DNA from: Deltaproteobacteria bacterium
GTDB taxonomy: Bacteria > Myxococcota_A > UBA9042 > PHBI01
Assembly: GCA_020632715.1 (NCBI GenBank)
Contig: JACKFA010000004.1
Span: 682,001 to 746,000 of the forward strand
Reading direction: 5' to 3'
Length of the DNA stretch: 64,000 nt
A program made the position numbers and the translations under genes. How positions within the stretch are numbered: position 1 is the stretch's first letter; every line of letters starts with the position of its first letter. The notes beneath the pieces were generated by a model. The model was not told the origin of the DNA. It did not search any database and saw only the letters and a program-made list of their open reading frames with translations. This document shows positions 32,989 through 41,401 of this stretch, in pieces.

Positions 32989-33535
32989 GGCGGGCCGTCG
33001 CCTTCGCGGCGGCGTGCGCCGTCCTCGCCGTCGGGGCCGGCGTCGGCGGCTGCGGGCTGAAGTTCGAGACGGTGCCGGGGATCGTGTCGACGAGCGGCGC
33101 GGTCGGGTTCTGGTCCGAGGGGCTCTCCGAGGTCAGCGACGACTCGCTCCTCGGCTTCGGCTACACCCTCGCGGGCGCGGCGATGCTCGGCGTCGGCGCC
33201 TTGTGGGTCATCACCGTCGGCGACGGCGACGTGAGCGCGCTCGAGCCGCGTCGTCGGGACGTCGCCATCGACATCGCGCGCGGGTACGGGCCGTGGATCG
33301 ACGACCTCACGGCCGCGCTCGGCGCCCCGCCGGCGGCCGCCGCCCGGGTCGGTGCCGCGCTCCGCGCCAGCCGAGGCGCGCTCGTCGCCCGAGACGCGCT
33401 GGGCGCCGAGGTCTTCGACGCCGACGCCGGCGGCCGCTTCGCGCTGCGCGTGGCCGCCGCCCTTCACCGTGACCCCGTCCTCGCGCGCCCCTGGTCGTCG
33501 CCGCCGCGGCGCGCGCCGCGCCCGCCCGCCCGTGA
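32985..33535 (+). pseudogene. Paralogous lipoprotein gene with an apparent one-base deletion
   Basis: The GTG at 32985 overlaps the restored stop of the previous gene. The product has lipobox VGGC, one hydrophobic helix (LLGFGYTLAGAAMLGVGALWVI) and the domain DVAIDIARGYGPWIDDLTAALG followed by VGAALRASRGALVARDALG. In the C4 run at 33488-33491 the frame must gain one base to read LVVAAAARAAPARP and stop at TGA 33533-33535. That stop overlaps the GTG of the DUF4105 gene. Without the correction the frame runs on for about 1 kb as antisense-like Arg/Pro. It is a tandem paralogue of 32426-32988. Confidence 0.75.
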
Positions 33536-35634
33536 CGTCGCGCGGCGCGCTCACCGCCGTCGCGCAGCTCGCGCTCCTCGCGCTCGCCGGCCCGCCCGCG
33601 TCAGCGGCCGACGACCCCTCGTCCGCGCGCTCCCGCCGGCGCTCCGCGACGTCCTCGAGCCGCGACCGGCGCTGCGCGGGGACCGACGTGGCCGCGCGCG
33701 TCGCCTGGCTCGAGGTCCTCGCGCGCCGCGCCGACGCGGGCGGCCGCCACTCGCGCTCGCCCGCGTGGCGCGCCATCATGGGCTGGGGTCCGGACGACCT
33801 CGCCGGGAACGCCGGCCCGGCGCCCGACGTCGGGCTCGGACGCTACCCGACCCCCGAGGGGCGCGCCGACCCGGCGGCGGACTTCGCCCGCAGCGTCGCC
33901 GCGCTCGCGCGCGACCCGCGCCTCGCCTGCGCCTTCCCCATGCGGGCGCGGTACCTCGCGCGGCGCGGCCTCATCGCGTCGCCGACGTGGCTCGAGGCCG
34001 GGCGCTGCGCCCGCTTCGAGCGCTGGGCGCGCCTCGACGACGTCGCGGGCATCGAGCTCCTGTACGTCACCCCGCGCTGGGAGGACCCGGGCGCCACGGT
34101 CGGCCACGTGCTGCTGCGCGTCCGCCAGCGCCGCGACCGCGTCGCCGTCGGCCCGAGCTTCGAGCCGGTCGTGAGCTGGGTCGCCGAGGCGGACGTCGAC
34201 GATCCGGGCTACGTCTGGGACGGCCTCACGGGCGGCTACGACGCGCGCGTCCGGGTCGAGCCCTATGGCGACGTCGCCTGGCGTTACAACGTCAGCGAGG
34301 GGCGCGACGTCGTCGCCTACGCGCTCCGCCTCACGGCGGAAGAGCGCCGCGACCTCCTCGCGACCGTCCACGCGCAGATCCGCGGCGGCTCGCGCGTCCC
34401 CTACCGCTTCCTCTCCGACAACTGCGCGTCGCTCCTCTGGCGCGCGCTGCGCGCGGCCCTCCCGGACCTCCCCGCGCCCCCGGGGACGCTCCCGCACCCC
34501 CACGAGGTCGCGAGCGCGCTCGTCGCCGCGGGCCGCGCCGAGCGCGTCGGGGTGACCCTCGCCCGCGCCGCGCGCGGCGTCCGCGCCGAGCGGTCCCGCG
34601 AGGATGAGGGCGACGTCCTCGTCGCGGCGGACCCGCGGTTCGCCGCGCTCCACGCGGCGCGCTGGGAGGGCGCGGAGGAGCGCGCGCGCGCCCTCGTCGC
34701 GGCGGAGCGATGGGCCGCCGACATCGGCGCCGCCGAGGTTCGCGCCCTCGCGGCGCGCTACGTCGACGCCTGGATCGACGTCGAGAGCGCGGCGCTCGAC
34801 GCCGCCGCCGGGTTCCGCGCGATGGCTCCCGAGGGCTCGGCCCTCGACGCCGCGCTCGCTCTGCGCGCGCGCCTGCCGGTGCGCGCCGGCGCGGCCGGCG
34901 ATCCCGACCTCGACCGCGGCGCCATCGGTCCGAGCGGGTCGCGGCACGTCGCCCTGGCCGCCGGCGTCGACGCGACCGGCAGCCCGCGAGCGCGGATCGG
35001 CCTCGCCCTCGTCGACGAGCGCCCCGGGGAGCTCCGCTCGGCCCAGCTCCGGCGCCGCGGTCGCACGACCCTGCTCGCGAGCGAGACGGAGCTCGCGTGG
35101 GCCTGGGACGGCGACGCGCCCGAGCTCGTCGCGCAGCGGATCGTCGTCCTCGGCGTGGCGACCTACGGCGCGAGCCTCCGCACCGACCGCGGCTGGCTCG
35201 TCTCCCGCCTCGGGTGGGCCGGCGAGGCGCGCCTCGAGTCGCTCCCGAGCCGCGACGTCGACCTCGGGCTGGTCCTCTCCGGTGGCCCGGCGCTGACGGT
35301 CGCGGCGAGCGAGGACTTCGGCGCGCACCTCGTCCTCGGCGTCTCGGCCCGCCTCGCCGCGTGGGCGGTCGACGGGCGCGAGCTCCACGCGGGCGCCGGC
35401 CCCTGGATCGAGGTCGGCTTGCCCATCTCGTCCGCCGGCCACCGCCTCGCCGCGACCGCGCGCCTCGAGCCGTACCTCGAGCTCGCGGGCCCCGGGCTCG
35501 CGGCGGCCGCGGACCTCGGCGCCGCCTGGGTCCTCGACGCCCGGGCAGGGCTCCTCCTGACCGTCGGGGTCGAGTGGCGCGTCGGCGGGGTCGACGCGCG
35601 CCCGCTCACCGCGTGGCTCGGCCTCGGCTGGTGA
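33532..35634 (+). CDS. DUF4105 (Lnb N-terminal-like) protein with barrel-like C-terminus
   Basis: The 700-residue protein has a Sec signal (LALLALAGPPASA). A first domain with FARSVAALARDPRLACAFPMRARYL matches the segment preceding DUF4105 domains. The DUF4105 core follows: LYVTPRWEDPGATVGHVLLRV, then YRFLSDNCASLLWRAL, with the conserved His and Cys expected for an NlpC/P60-like or Lnb-type transacylase. The C-terminal third is strand-rich (SRHVALAAGVDATG, then LTAWLGLGW) like an outer-membrane barrel. Between about 33615 and 33681 the natural frame (LVRALPPALRDVLEPRPALRG) lies one base out, so two compensating indels are suspected. It is coupled to two paralogous lipoproteins. Confidence 0.8.
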   Translation: MTSRGALTAVAQLALLALAGPPASAADDPSSARSRRRSATSSSRDRRCAGTDVAARVAWLEVLARRADAGGRHSRSPAWRAIMGWGPDDLAGNAGPAPDVGLGRYPTPEGRADPAADFARSVAALARDPRLACAFPMRARYLARRGLIASPTWLEAGRCARFERWARLDDVAGIELLYVTPRWEDPGATVGHVLLRVRQRRDRVAVGPSFEPVVSWVAEADVDDPGYVWDGLTGGYDARVRVEPYGDVAWRYNVSEGRDVVAYALRLTAEERRDLLATVHAQIRGGSRVPYRFLSDNCASLLWRALRAALPDLPAPPGTLPHPHEVASALVAAGRAERVGVTLARAARGVRAERSREDEGDVLVAADPRFAALHAARWEGAEERARALVAAERWAADIGAAEVRALAARYVDAWIDVESAALDAAAGFRAMAPEGSALDAALALRARLPVRAGAAGDPDLDRGAIGPSGSRHVALAAGVDATGSPRARIGLALVDERPGELRSAQLRRRGRTTLLASETELAWAWDGDAPELVAQRIVVLGVATYGASLRTDRGWLVSRLGWAGEARLESLPSRDVDLGLVLSGGPALTVAASEDFGAHLVLGVSARLAAWAVDGRELHAGAGPWIEVGLPISSAGHRLAATARLEPYLELAGPGLAAAADLGAAWVLDARAGLLLTVGVEWRVGGVDARPLTAWLGLGW

Positions 35635-35640
35635 AGCGGT

Positions 35641-36693
35641 TCATTCCTGCGGCTCGGCGGGGGCCGACGAGAGCGTCATGGACGCCTTCAGCGCCACCTT
35701 GCTGACGCGGTCGCCCTTCGCCGGGAGTATGAGGAGCGTGTCGCTCGTGTAGCTCGCGCTGGCCTGCGTCGGGAGGAGGTGGCCCAGGTCGAGCGTGAGG
35801 GCGCCGCTGCCCTCCGCGTCGTACTTCTCGAGCGTCGCGCCCGCGGGCGCGCCCGGGAAGTCGATGGCGCCCGGCGGGACCGTGGCGGCGACCGTCATCG
35901 CGAGCGTGAGCACGTCGCCCTCGCGCTTCTCGAGCGTGTAGGTGGCCGTGGTCACGAGGCCCGGGATCACGTTCGGCAGGGCGCGCTCGACGCGCCAGCG
36001 GGCGCCTGCGCCGACGGCCTCGTCCGGGAGGGCCACCGCGAGGTTCTGGAGCGCGCGGAGGTAGCTCCCGGCGACGCGCCCGGTCGCGTCCTTCGTGGGG
36101 GCGACGGCGTCGAGGCCGCCCTCGAGGGGGCGCCCCGTGGCGCTCACCTTCGCGGCGCCGCGCGTCACGGCCAGGCGGGCGAGGATCTCGTCGACCTTCG
36201 TGCGCACCCGGTCCTTCGCCGGCGGCGCGTCCGCGCGCGCGTCGACCACCGAGAGCTCGAAGGCGACGGCCCCATCGGCCTCGACGGCCTTCGGCAGCGC
36301 CGTCAGCGCGAGCTCGAGGTCGTCGAGCGGCGGCCGCGGGATCACGTGCCCCGAGAACGTCAGCGTGTCCTCGACGTGGAGCGTCACGGCGAGGCGCTCC
36401 GCGGCCCCGGCCGTCGGGTGCAGGCGCAGCGCGGCGCGCGGCTCGGCGCCCGGCTCGAGGAGCGTGACCGTGAGGCTCGGCGTGGCGGCGGCGGCCTTCG
36501 CGGGCGGCACGTGCGCCTTCTTCGCCGGGCGCGTCGACTCCGAGGTCGACGCGGGCTCGCTCGCCGCGGGCCCCTCCGGCGACGACGGCGCGGGCGCGGT
36601 CGGCGCCGCGGCAGGCTGCGCCGGCTTCTCCCCGGAGCAGCCGCCGAGCAGGACGAGCGCGAGAGGAGCGAGCAGGGAGCGGTCCGTTCTCAT
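35641..36693 (-). CDS. DUF6263-like lipoprotein
   Basis: The 350-residue protein has a lipobox LLGGC (Cys 19) and a Pro/Ala/Ser spacer to about residue 70. A beta-rich domain follows: LRLHPTAGAAERLAVTLHVEDTLTFSG, then VRTKVDEILARLAV, YLRALQNLAVALPDEAVGAGARWRVE, TATYTLEKREGDVLTLAMTVAATV and LGHLLPTQASASYTSDTLL. This resembles the DUF6263 family of periplasmic lipoproteins, whose role is unknown. It ends 6 bases from the stop of the convergent DUF4105 gene. The chosen start is the ATG at 36693 rather than the ATG at 36702, because it directly precedes the basic n-region. Confidence 0.75.
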   Translation of the reverse strand: MRTDRSLLAPLALVLLGGCSGEKPAQPAAAPTAPAPSSPEGPAASEPASTSESTRPAKKAHVPPAKAAAATPSLTVTLLEPGAEPRAALRLHPTAGAAERLAVTLHVEDTLTFSGHVIPRPPLDDLELALTALPKAVEADGAVAFELSVVDARADAPPAKDRVRTKVDEILARLAVTRGAAKVSATGRPLEGGLDAVAPTKDATGRVAGSYLRALQNLAVALPDEAVGAGARWRVERALPNVIPGLVTTATYTLEKREGDVLTLAMTVAATVPPGAIDFPGAPAGATLEKYDAEGSGALTLDLGHLLPTQASASYTSDTLLILPAKGDRVSKVALKASMTLSSAPAEPQE

Positions 36694-36738
36694 GGTCGGC
36701 ACGCTACGCCCCTCGCCCCCGTCGCGCCATCACGACCG

Positions 36739-38019
36739 TCACTCGGTGTCGTTCGTCTCGGCGAACGTCTGGGTCGCGCACGCCTGGAACCCGCCGACGC
36801 CGTTCGGGATCCGGCAGTAGCTCACCACCGCCTCGCCGCTCTCCCAGTCGGCGATGTCGACGATCGCGCCGCCCGCGTCGAAGAGGGTCACGGCGTCGTC
36901 GCCGCCGAGGCCGAAGTCGTGGTCGGCGCCCTTCACGAACACCTTGTAGGCGCCCGCCGCGATGGTCGTCCCCGCCGGGATCGTGTAGCTGTTGTCGCCG
37001 TCGTCGACGAGCTGGTAGCCGGCGAGATCGATCGCCGCGCCCGTGCCGTTGTAGAGCTCGATCATGTCGTCGCCGGCGCTCGTCACCTCGTTCACGACGA
37101 GCGCCGCCGCGTGCGCCGTGCACGCGCTCTGCGTGATCGTGTGGCACGCGTCCTCGCAGGTGAGGTCGCCGCCGCCCCAGCCCCAGCGCTCGCACCCGAG
37201 ATCGCCGAAGTTCGCGCCGTCGCAGATCTCGTCGCCGCCGATGGCGCCATCGCCGCAGAAGACCGCCGGGTTCTCGGCGTTCTCGGCGCCCTTGCTCGCG
37301 ATCCAGCGGGTCGAGAAGTCGCCCGTCCCGTTCGGGTAGCGCCCCCAGCTGCCGCCCTCGGGCGACTCGCCGTCGAGCCAGACGGTCGAGTCCGCCAGGC
37401 GGTCGAAGGCGTCGTAGAGGATGACCGCGTCCGCGCCGCCCAGGCCGAAGTCGAAGCCCGCGTCGCCGCGCTCGACGACCAGGTAGCCGCCGGCCTCGAT
37501 GGTCGTCCCGGCCGGGAAGACGTAGCCGTGCGCCTCGTCGTCGTCGCGGACGCGCCATCCGGCGAGGTCCACGGCGGTCGCCTCGCCGTTGTAGAGCTCG
37601 ATCCAGTCGTCGGGGTCGCCCGCCGCCGCGACCTCGTTCACGACGACGGCCGGGATCGGGTCGAGCGTGTCCGTGTCGATCACGTCGGCCGTGTCGGCCT
37701 CGACGGTGTCGGCGGTGTCGGCCTCGACCGTGTCCGCCGTGTCCTCGACGCTCGTGTCCGCGGTGTCCGCGACGTTCGTGTCCGTCTCCACGGTGTCCGT
37801 CGTGTCCGCGACGTTCGTGTCCGTCTCGACCGTGTCGGTCTCGACCGTGTCGGTCTCCACGGTGTCGGCCACGACCGTGTCGCCGCCGGACGTGTCCGCC
37901 GTGTCGACCGTGGTCGTGTCGCCCGTCGTCGTGCCGCCGTCGTCGCCGCAGCCGCCCGCGAGCGTCAGCGCCGCCGCCGCCCCGAGCGCCACCCAGAGCT
38001 TCTTGTGAATGATGTTCAC
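36739..38019 (-). CDS. Lipoprotein with two lamin-tail (LTD) domains
   Basis: The 426-residue protein has a lipobox LAGGC (Cys 24). A linker of about 95 residues is made of DTVETDTNVADTADT repeats. The first lamin-tail domain reads AVVVNEVAAAGDPDDWIELYNGEATAVDLAGWRV, then GYVFPAGTTIEAGGYLVV. A Cys-rich insert (CGDGAIGGDEICDGANFGDLGC) precedes a second lamin-tail domain (LVVNEVTSAGDDMIELYNGTGAAIDLAGYQL). LTD domains are immunoglobulin-like folds often on secreted nucleases and surface proteins; no nuclease motif is present here. It is one of four linker-bearing lipoproteins in a row on this strand (36739-42577), with only 4 bases to the stop of the next upstream gene. Confidence 0.88.
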   Translation of the reverse strand: MNIIHKKLWVALGAAAALTLAGGCGDDGGTTTGDTTTVDTADTSGGDTVVADTVETDTVETDTVETDTNVADTTDTVETDTNVADTADTSVEDTADTVEADTADTVEADTADVIDTDTLDPIPAVVVNEVAAAGDPDDWIELYNGEATAVDLAGWRVRDDDEAHGYVFPAGTTIEAGGYLVVERGDAGFDFGLGGADAVILYDAFDRLADSTVWLDGESPEGGSWGRYPNGTGDFSTRWIASKGAENAENPAVFCGDGAIGGDEICDGANFGDLGCERWGWGGGDLTCEDACHTITQSACTAHAAALVVNEVTSAGDDMIELYNGTGAAIDLAGYQLVDDGDNSYTIPAGTTIAAGAYKVFVKGADHDFGLGGDDAVTLFDAGGAIVDIADWESGEAVVSYCRIPNGVGGFQACATQTFAETNDTE

Positions 38020-38023
38020 GTTG

Positions 38024-40210
38024 CTACTCCCCCCGGCCCGGGTTCGGGCGCGCCTGCTTGATGAAGAGCGTCGCCGGCTCGCCTTCGGCCGGGCTCTCGA
38101 ACTTGAACTCGACGTCCATCGCGTACCAGCCGGTGTTCCCGGCGAGCGGACCGTACGCCGGGGAGAAGCGCTTGTGAATCGCCTCGAGCGCGACGCCGAG
38201 CTCGTGCAGCTGCGTCGTCGTGAGCACCGTCTCCCCCTCGCCGACGAGGTTCGAGTGGGAGATGTAGTTCACGGGCTGCCCCGGCTCATCGAACTGGTAG
38301 ATGATCTCGTCGCTCGTCGTCCCGGCGGGCGGGTGCACGACCTCGACGTCCCCGCCGTACTGCACGTTGATGTAGAAGCCCGGCTGGAGCCCCGTCGAGT
38401 CGAACGGGTTCGCCGTGAGCGCGACGCCGTTCGCGGTCTCGTCCGGGAAGTTGTGGTGCACGAGCAGCGGCATCACGACCGAGTCGTGGTCGACGCCGTA
38501 GTAGGCGCGCTCCTCGAACGTGCGGAACGAGAAGCCGCTCGCCCAGGTGTCGCGGATGGCGTCGAGCGTGTCCTCCCAGTCGTCGGCGTCGCCCGTGTGC
38601 GACTCGTAGCAGCCGGCGCACGGGAAGCCGTCGAGGTCCTCGCTGTTCGTGCTGCTCCGGTACCGCATGTCCTCGCCCGGGTACTCGAGCGCGAGCTTGA
38701 GCTTGAGCTTGCGCTGGAAGTCGGCGTTCACCGTGCCCGTCGCGATGTGCGCGCGGAACGACGCGAGCATCTGGTCGCGCACGGCGGGGTCGTCGCGGAA
38801 CGCCTCGTCGGCCTGCATGGCGTCGAGCTCGTCGTAGAGCCCGTTCTCCTCGAAGAACTGCACGTAGTAGAACGCGGGGATCGCGAACGCCGGGCGGTGC
38901 GGCACGTTCGCCGTGCGCGCGAGCACCGAGTAGTGCGCGGCCTTCCCGCCGAACGCGAGCACCGCCGTCGCGAGCGCGTCGCGCAGCGACTCGCCGGCCG
39001 CCGGCTCGGGCGTCACGTCCTCGATGTCCACGAAGTCCGTGACCGCGACGTTCGCGGCCGGCAGCACGACCGGCGTCGGGCGGTGCTCCTCCCACCAGGC
39101 GTCCGCCTCCTCGAGCGTCGCTGCGCGGACACTCCACGCGAGCGCGCCGACCTCGAGCCGCACCCACTCGCCGTCGAGCGCGAGCAGCTCCGCGTTCGTC
39201 GTGGCGCCCTTGAGCCCCATGTTCGGGGTGCGCCGGTTCTGCGAGAGCACGTTGATGTGCGAGAGCGGCGTCTGGAACTCCTCGGTGATGATGCCGGCGA
39301 CGACGGAGATGTCGTTCGGCACGTGGTCGAGCACGACGATGTCGCGGTAGGGGACGTAGGTCGTCGCGAGCTCCTCGGCGGTCATCACGTGGAGGCGCCC
39401 GAACGCGACGGCGAGGTTCAGCGGCTGGTAGTCGATGCCCGCGTAGATGGTGTCGGTCGTGACGACGGCGACGTCGCCCGGGAGGCCCGCGGCGGTCGCG
39501 GCGACGGCGGTCGAGGTCGGGTGGAAGGCGAGGTCGTGGCCGAACCAGGCGCGCGCGCGGACGGCGTCGTAGAGCTTCTGGATCATCGCCGGCGACGCCG
39601 TGTCGTAGGGCGCGATCTCGAGCGCCCAGACGCCCGGGCCCTCGTAGTAGGTGACCGCGCCGAGGAGGAAGCGGCGGTCGGGCGAGAAGTACTCGGTCGT
39701 GTTGAACTCGGAGAGCGCCGGCACGACGGGGAGCGCGCCGCCCGAGAGGTTGGCGGACGCGAAGGCGTGGTGGATCTGGTACTTCACGCTGTTCTGGAAG
39801 TAGAGCGTGTCGCCGCCGAGCTGGTCGAGCACGACCTTGACCGAGCGCGCCCCCGGGATGCTCGTGTCGAGCGGCTCGGACGCGAGCGCGTCGAAGTCCC
39901 CCTCGCAGCCGAGCCCGAGCAGGTAGTTCGGGGCGTCGGCGCCGTCCTCGAGGAGGCACGTGGTCGGCGGGCCGTCGGTGTCGCCCGCGGTGACGCCGGT
40001 GTCATCGGGGGCGACGCCGGTGTCTCCGTCCGGAGACGCCTCGGCGGTGTCGTCGTCGGCGGTCGTCGTCGCGTCGCCGCCGACCGCGTCGGCGGTCGTG
40101 TCCGCCGTGGTCGCGGTGTCGTTGGCGGGGCTCGCGCCGTCGTCGCCGCAGGCGGACCCGAGGAGCGCCGCGGCGGTGAGCGTCGCGGTCAGGAGAGCGG
40201 TAGGTCGCAT
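38024..40210 (-). CDS. Exported lipoprotein with PEP/pyruvate-binding (PPDK/PEP-synthase-like) domains
   Basis: The 728-residue protein has a lipobox GSAC (Cys 21) and a Thr/Asp/Ala linker to about residue 80. An N-terminal domain of about 170 residues follows. A swivelling phosphohistidine-like domain contains TPLSHINVLSQNRRTPNMGLKG with a candidate His. The C-terminal region resembles the ATP-grasp PEP/pyruvate-binding domain: RYRSSTNSEDLDGFPCAGCYES, then VMPLLVHHNF and the tail FIKQARPNPGRG. PPDK and PEP synthase use ATP in the cytoplasm; a lipid-anchored, exported copy is unexpected because no ATP pool is available there. The order swivel-then-ATP-grasp is reversed relative to PEP synthase. 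It may act as a binding protein. Confidence 0.85.
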   Translation of the reverse strand: MRPTALLTATLTAAALLGSACGDDGASPANDTATTADTTADAVGGDATTTADDDTAEASPDGDTGVAPDDTGVTAGDTDGPPTTCLLEDGADAPNYLLGLGCEGDFDALASEPLDTSIPGARSVKVVLDQLGGDTLYFQNSVKYQIHHAFASANLSGGALPVVPALSEFNTTEYFSPDRRFLLGAVTYYEGPGVWALEIAPYDTASPAMIQKLYDAVRARAWFGHDLAFHPTSTAVAATAAGLPGDVAVVTTDTIYAGIDYQPLNLAVAFGRLHVMTAEELATTYVPYRDIVVLDHVPNDISVVAGIITEEFQTPLSHINVLSQNRRTPNMGLKGATTNAELLALDGEWVRLEVGALAWSVRAATLEEADAWWEEHRPTPVVLPAANVAVTDFVDIEDVTPEPAAGESLRDALATAVLAFGGKAAHYSVLARTANVPHRPAFAIPAFYYVQFFEENGLYDELDAMQADEAFRDDPAVRDQMLASFRAHIATGTVNADFQRKLKLKLALEYPGEDMRYRSSTNSEDLDGFPCAGCYESHTGDADDWEDTLDAIRDTWASGFSFRTFEERAYYGVDHDSVVMPLLVHHNFPDETANGVALTANPFDSTGLQPGFYINVQYGGDVEVVHPPAGTTSDEIIYQFDEPGQPVNYISHSNLVGEGETVLTTTQLHELGVALEAIHKRFSPAYGPLAGNTGWYAMDVEFKFESPAEGEPATLFIKQARPNPGRGE

Positions 40211-40242
40211 CGTGGTGCCTCTCGCGTCGTTCGCGCGGGTCG

Positions 40243-41328
40243 TCAGGGGATGTCCGCGAAGCAGTACCAGCCGCCGTAACCGCCGCCGGAGCCGACGGTG
40301 CCGTCGTTCCCGGGCGGGCCGGTCTCGATGAGGTTGATCCCGGCCTTGCACCCCGACTCGTTGAGCGACGAGATCCAGTGCGCCGGGTTCATGTCGCCAC
40401 CGCCGCCGCCGCCGCCACCGGGGCCGCCGGAGCGCGGCCAGCTGTGGCCGACGCGCGGCTTCCCGGAGCTCGTGGAGACGCTCGTCCAGCCGTTGCAGGT
40501 CGCGGTCGTGCTGTAGAGGCGCCCGTTCGAGTTGGAGCCGGTCAGCGTGTCGTGGTTGTCGACCTGGCCCTGCGTCGGGTCGGGGCGGTGGTTCGGCACC
40601 CCCCACTCGTTCGGGAGGTCGTTGATGATGGCGCTGTCGGCGTCGACGGGGCGCGTCGCGATGAGGTTCGCCTTCGTCGAGGCGACGAGGCGCCCGAGGC
40701 GATCGTACCAGGGGCCGTCGCCGACACGGTCGATGGCGTCGACGTTGGTCACGACCTGGCCGCCGCTCGTCTCGTAGGCCGAGAGGAAGGCGTGCCAGCC
40801 CTTGGCGCCGGCGCCCGGCATGCTCATCTCGGCGAGCTCGGCGCAGATCTTGTCCGCCCCGCGGAGGCCGGCGCCCGCGCCCTCCTCGCCGTAGCGGAGG
40901 TCGCCGCCGAAGCCGCTCTGGCTGCCCGAGAGCGCCTGCAGCCCCTCGAGGCTCGTCACGAAGAAGCTGAAGTGGTCGAGGGTCGTCGGGTCGACCGCCG
41001 TGTCCTGGGCGACTGCGGTGTCCTGGGCGACGGCGGTGTCGTCGGCGACGGCGGTGTCCTGGGCGACGGCGGTGTCGTCGGCGACGGCGGTGTCCTGGGC
41101 GACGGCGGTGTCGTCGGTCCCGGTCCCGGTGTCCTGGACAGTCGAGGTCGCGTCGTCCGCGGTCGTCGCGCCGGTGTCGTCCGCGAGGGCGTCGCTGCCG
41201 ACGATGTCCACGCCGCTCTGGGTGTCTCCCGTGCTGATGCCGCCGCTCGAGCTGGGCGAGTCGCAGGCGAAGAGGCCGACGGCGGCGAGGAGCGCGGCCG
41301 AGGCGAAGACGAGACGGAATCGGGTCAC
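40243..41328 (-). CDS. Lipoprotein with endostatin/DUF1554-like C-terminal domain
   Basis: The 361-residue protein has a lipobox ending LFAC (Cys 22). A linker of about 95 residues ends in a near-perfect DTAVAQDTAVAD repeat (12 residues, encoded by tandem 36-bp units at about 40995-41115). The C-terminal domain contains LRGADKICAELAEMSMPGAGAKGWHAFLS, then DRLGRLVASTKANLI, then CNGWTS, GHSWPRSG and GGYGGWYCFAD. This matches the endostatin-like/DUF1554 C-type-lectin-like fold found on secreted proteins. A Gly-rich loop (GGPGGGGGGGGD) interrupts it. It sits in the lipoprotein row, 32 bases from the neighbouring gene start. Ligand binding is inferred. Confidence 0.82.
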   Translation of the reverse strand: MTRFRLVFASAALLAAVGLFACDSPSSSGGISTGDTQSGVDIVGSDALADDTGATTADDATSTVQDTGTGTDDTAVAQDTAVADDTAVAQDTAVADDTAVAQDTAVAQDTAVDPTTLDHFSFFVTSLEGLQALSGSQSGFGGDLRYGEEGAGAGLRGADKICAELAEMSMPGAGAKGWHAFLSAYETSGGQVVTNVDAIDRVGDGPWYDRLGRLVASTKANLIATRPVDADSAIINDLPNEWGVPNHRPDPTQGQVDNHDTLTGSNSNGRLYSTTATCNGWTSVSTSSGKPRVGHSWPRSGGPGGGGGGGGDMNPAHWISSLNESGCKAGINLIETGPPGNDGTVGSGGGYGGWYCFADIP

Positions 41329-41401
41329 GAGCGGATCTCCTCGTCGGAGCGGTGGGGAGAGCGCGCCGCGCGCGGCGCGAGCGGCGCGGGAGCGCGGGTG
41401 G

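Noticed and set aside
32985..34607. A single 540-codon fusion of the second lipoprotein with a long tail
   Set aside because: After about 33490 the frame becomes Arg/Pro-rich and overlaps the well-supported DUF4105 gene; a frameshift explains it better.
37667..38008. Ser/Val-rich repeat protein on the plus strand
   Set aside because: Antisense of the DTVETDT linker of the lamin-tail lipoprotein.
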